Shown one piece after another: positions 61,683 through 64,000 of a stretch of DNA of 64,000 nucleotides. Under the pieces are notes generated by a model that worked only from the letters and a program-made list of their open reading frames with translations, was not told where the DNA came from and searched no databases. A program made the translations under genes and the position numbers. How positions within the stretch are numbered: the stretch's first letter is position 1; every line of letters begins with the position of its first letter. Source of the stretch: Azotimanducus sp965199815 (GTDB taxonomy: Bacteria > Pseudomonadota > Gammaproteobacteria > Pseudomonadales > Azotimanducaceae); NCBI GenBank assembly GCA_965199815.1, contig CBDATE010000021.1, forward strand, positions 62,001 to 126,000. The letters are read 5' to 3'.

Positions 61683-61907
61683 TTACGCATTGTCCTCAAC
61701 CCATTTGATCGCAACGCAAGGACAACCGAGAATTGCTTCCTCGACCTGCGCCAACAAGTTGCCAGGCACATCCCTGGTCTTGCCTCGAAGCGTTGTAAAC
61801 CCATCTTCATCAACGCCGAAGAAATCAGGCACAACATCGGCACAGCGGCCATGACCACAGCAGAGATCAGCATCGACTGTGCATGTGCTCATGCTGGTTT
61901 CAGGCAT
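61683..61907 (-). CDS. P450-type 3Fe-4S ferredoxin
   Basis: 74 aa. The cluster ligands follow the CxxHxxC...CP pattern: Cys16, His19, Cys22 and Cys62-Pro. His in place of the second Cys is the mark of the 3Fe-4S ferredoxins that donate electrons to bacterial P450s. The ATG at 61907 overlaps the P450 stop region (61900-61907), so the two are translated together. A reductase gene is not seen in the window. A 126-bp non-coding gap separates it from the kinase. Confidence 0.9.
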   Translation of the reverse strand: MPETSMSTCTVDADLCCGHGRCADVVPDFFGVDEDGFTTLRGKTRDVPGNLLAQVEEAILGCPCVAIKWVEDNA

Positions 61908-63183
61908 CCCACGCCACTTTCATGGAAGCCAATCCCCGCAGGTTGTACATTTCTTCAAAAGGTGGGTCTTCGTCGAGCAGGCGCAAGTTCGGCAGTCGGT
62001 TCAGCAGGGCGTGAAACGCCGTCACGCCCTCCGCGCGGGCAAGAAAGCTCCCCAGGCAAAAGTGGGACCCGTAGCCAAAAGACAGATGGCGCTTCGCGTT
62101 TTCCCTGCGCACATCAAAGCTCTTGGGACGCTCGAACATCAACGGATCCCGATTTGCGGAGCCAATGATTGTTGATACAAGCGTACCTTCTTCGATGAGC
62201 ACACCATCGAGCACGATTTCGCGCTCGACTGCGCCACCTCCGCCGGTCTGCAGCGGCGGGTCGTAGCGCAGCATCTCCTCGATCGCGTTTTCCAGCAAGT
62301 CGGGTGTCTCGCGAAGCAACTTCATCTGATCAGGGTTCCTGAAGAGCGCCAGCATGCCATTGCCGATCAGGTTGACTGTGGTGTGGTGCCCTCCGCCAAT
62401 GACCAGAACGAGCGTACCAAGCACTTGCTCCTCCGAGAGTTCGCCTTTGTCCTGTGCATCGCACAGGGCGGTAATCACATCATTGGCGCGATAGCCCTTC
62501 TTGCGCCGCTCCTTGATCACGTCTGCAAACCAGGCCGCTTCTTCCTTGCCGGCCGTGACCGCGGCTGCTATGTGCTTTGCGGCCTCGAGTTTCTGCTCTC
62601 GCAGGAACATCGGCTTGGCGGTTGCCGAATGGATCTGGTTCGCCCAAGGCTCCCACTCGGCCTTTGACTCGTAGGGGATGCCCAACAGTTCCGTGATGAC
62701 GTACGTGGGCAGCGGTTTGGCGAAGTCCGCCATCAGGTCCATTTCGCCCCGAGTCACGATCTTGTCCATCAGGTCATGGGTGAATCGGTCGAGCTTTTCC
62801 TGCAACGCCTTCACGGCAGGCGCGGTGAAGGCCGCGTCATTCAAAATCGCTCGAAGGCGGGTGTGGTCGGGCGGGTCGCAACCAATGAGCGAGTTGTACT
62901 GCACCCACTCCCGGCGCAGGTCATTCCGGGAAGCTCGGCCACCAAAGTCCCGCACTTCAAATCGACGAGCGTACCGGCAGGGCTCATAACGCCCAAATAT
63001 GACGTTTCCATCCGGAGTTGGCCAAATGGGCGCATTTTCCAACAGGCAGTCATAGAAGGGATACGGATCCGTCACGAAGCCGGGGGCGCGAAGCATTTCG
63101 AGCAGGCGCTCATGTACAGGATCGGGAATCGAATCGGCGATTTCCGACACGGACCTCACTTCAACAACCTCTTGGGCATTCAT
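61900..63183 (-). CDS. Cytochrome P450 monooxygenase (bacterial class I)
   Basis: 427 aa. Heme-binding FGYGSHFCLGSFLAR with ligand Cys376; ExxR in EEMLRYDPP (~303-306); I-helix VIGGGHHTTVNLIG (~258-271), where the usual AGxxTT reads GGGHHTT. The His before Thr-Thr in the proton-relay region is typical of several bacterial CYP families. Likely hydroxylates or epoxidises a terpenoid, steroid or fatty acid; the substrate is unknown. AAGAGG upstream favours the ATG at 63183 over a GTG at 63189. First gene of the operon P450, ferredoxin, kinase, epoxide hydrolase, PF10118 protein. Confidence 0.92.
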   Translation of the reverse strand: MNAQEVVEVRSVSEIADSIPDPVHERLLEMLRAPGFVTDPYPFYDCLLENAPIWPTPDGNVIFGRYEPCRYARRFEVRDFGGRASRNDLRREWVQYNSLIGCDPPDHTRLRAILNDAAFTAPAVKALQEKLDRFTHDLMDKIVTRGEMDLMADFAKPLPTYVITELLGIPYESKAEWEPWANQIHSATAKPMFLREQKLEAAKHIAAAVTAGKEEAAWFADVIKERRKKGYRANDVITALCDAQDKGELSEEQVLGTLVLVIGGGHHTTVNLIGNGMLALFRNPDQMKLLRETPDLLENAIEEMLRYDPPLQTGGGGAVEREIVLDGVLIEEGTLVSTIIGSANRDPLMFERPKSFDVRRENAKRHLSFGYGSHFCLGSFLARAEGVTAFHALLNRLPNLRLLDEDPPFEEMYNLRGLASMKVAWDA

Positions 63184-63500
63184 TGACACCTCTTACCGGG
63201 TCAGTTTGTTTGCTATTGTGATTGGTATATTCGCTATATCGTACACACCAGTTCCGGGAGAAGCAACATCATGTGCTCGTTCACCAAGGCAATTCCGTGT
63301 TCAACCGAGGTGAGAGGGAGGGCAGGTGTGCCGGGTTGGTGTGGGTAGGGATAGTGGAGATGGATGGCCTCGGAGGGGTACTTGGCGGGCCACCCGGCAG
63401 GTTGATGAGAGGGATGTGCGGGGTTTTTTGGCCGAGGAGGCTGATTCCCGGCGCTGCGAGCAGACCACCGGCAGGGGGATGGGGTCCCCGCGGGGTTGGT
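63184..63500. other. Intergenic region between P450 operon and IS remnant
   Basis: The first ~75 bp are AT-rich (GGTATATTCGCTATATCG) and probably hold the P450 operon promoter, though no clear -35/-10 pair could be fixed. The rest is G-rich without a supportable ORF and probably contains the 3' end of the adjacent insertion sequence; its inverted repeat could not be placed with only one end in view. Confidence 0.4.
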
Positions 63501-64000
63501 TCAGAGGGTTGAGTCGAGCACTGCCTGCAAAGCTTCGTCGTGCCTGGCGGCGTAGTGTCGCTGAGCTTCGGGCTGGTGACGGAAGCGGGCGTGGAGTCGC
63601 ACGATGGAGATGGCGACATTGGACAGGCAGGCGAGATTGCGCGGCCCGGCACCAACACGCACACGGGAGCGGTCTTCGTCGAAGGAGACATCGCGCACAT
63701 GGTGGAGGCAGTTTTCTATCTCCCAGTGGCCGCGATTGAGCGCGAGGATTTCAGAGGGGCCAGCACGCTCTGGGGACAAGGAGGTAAGTCCGTAGGCGTA
63801 TTCGGTGCTTGTGGTGTGGGGAGTTGTTGTGCCGCTGCGTATCACGGTGCGCTGGCGCGTGATTCGGAACGCTTGTTGGCGTCCGGGAAGGGCGGCAAGA
63901 TCGGGGGAGTATTGGGTGAGGTCGATGAGTGCACATTCACGCTGCTCGATACGCCCGTGTGCCTTCTCCAGTGTGCGTCGCTTCGGCTCGGCATCGAAGT
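63501..64000 (-). mobile_element. ISAs1-family transposase, C-terminal part (gene continues past window end)
   Basis: The frame is open from the window edge to the stop at 63501 (about 166 codons). It carries the ISAs1/H-repeat C-terminal signature: EKAHGRIEQRE, YGLTSLSPERA, LNRGHWEIENCLHHVRDVSF (catalytic Glu of DDE in WEIEN), DEDRSRVRVGAGPRNLACLSN. The apparent GTG start at 63845 is internal. Whether the element is complete cannot be judged. Short ORFs on the other strand here are shadows. Confidence 0.87.

Noticed and set aside
63604..63795. Short + strand ORF over the transposase
   Set aside because: It is antisense to the ISAs1 C-terminal signature, which is clear on the - strand.

Overview
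The window looks like chromosome from a high-GC (about 60% by eye) Gram-negative bacterium, most likely a gammaproteobacterium. The grounds are two TonB-dependent outer-membrane receptor genes, a giant repeat protein ending in an outer-membrane beta-barrel, an ilvB-ilvH-ilvC operon, and many acyl-CoA catabolic genes. No rRNA, tRNA or phage structural gene was seen. The species cannot be named from the sequence.

Layout. (1) 1-8.7 kb: 3' part of a giant fibronectin-III/Ig-like/Calx-beta adhesin with a C-terminal barrel, built from long internal DNA repeats. (2) 8.7-9.9 kb: a Fic protein with a repeat-rich promoter. (3) 10-19.8 kb: two divergent operons around a palindromic operator. Leftward: TonB receptor, MFS transporter, SIS-domain protein, aldehyde dehydrogenase, esterase. 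Rightward: GntR regulator, isochorismatase-type hydrolase, PfkB kinase, nucleoside phosphorylase. Together they look like an uptake and breakdown system for a nucleoside-like compound. A G-quadruplex-type G tract separates this operon from the next block. (4) 19.8-32.2 kb: a leftward defence block. It holds an AlbA_2/AAA_4 protein, a coupled 30-codon ORF, HsdR, HsdM, an HD-domain dNTPase-like enzyme, a YwgA-like partner, HsdS, then a Hachiman-type nuclease (HamA) and helicase (HamB). A type I restriction system thus has a two-gene HD module inserted between M and S and a Hachiman pair at its 3' end. (5) 32.2-36.7 kb: a crotonase divergent from ilvB-ilvH-ilvC. (6) 36.7-41.5 kb: an ATPase overlapping an SDR, a tyrosine phosphatase, a crotonase and an epoxide hydrolase. 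(7) 42.3-54.2 kb: acyl-CoA catabolism (crotonase, MaoC dehydratase, small conserved protein, two AMP-forming ligases, CaiB-type CoA transferase, amidohydrolase, two adjacent acyl-CoA dehydrogenases), probably for a bulky lipid, terpenoid or steroid-like substrate (inference). (8) 54.3-58 kb: a broken TonB receptor gene and a FadR-type regulator. (9) 58.4-63.2 kb: cytochrome P450, 3Fe-4S ferredoxin, APH-fold kinase, second epoxide hydrolase and a di-metal family protein. (10) The right edge holds the 3' end of an ISAs1-type transposase.

The most unusual feature is a family of modular, hairpin-only insertion elements. Full copies lie at 41520-42310, 54623-54845 and 55254-55422, with remnants at 57143-57170 and about 58019-58365. 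Full copies share the same two ends and are flanked by 3-bp direct repeats. Their lengths fit one design: 223 bp with one internal 71-bp unit and 791 bp with nine (791-223 = 8 x 71). The third copy (169 bp) has collapsed to a perfect 20-bp-arm hairpin. Two copies sit inside the same TonB receptor gene, and removing each with one target repeat restores the reading frame. I do not recognise the family.
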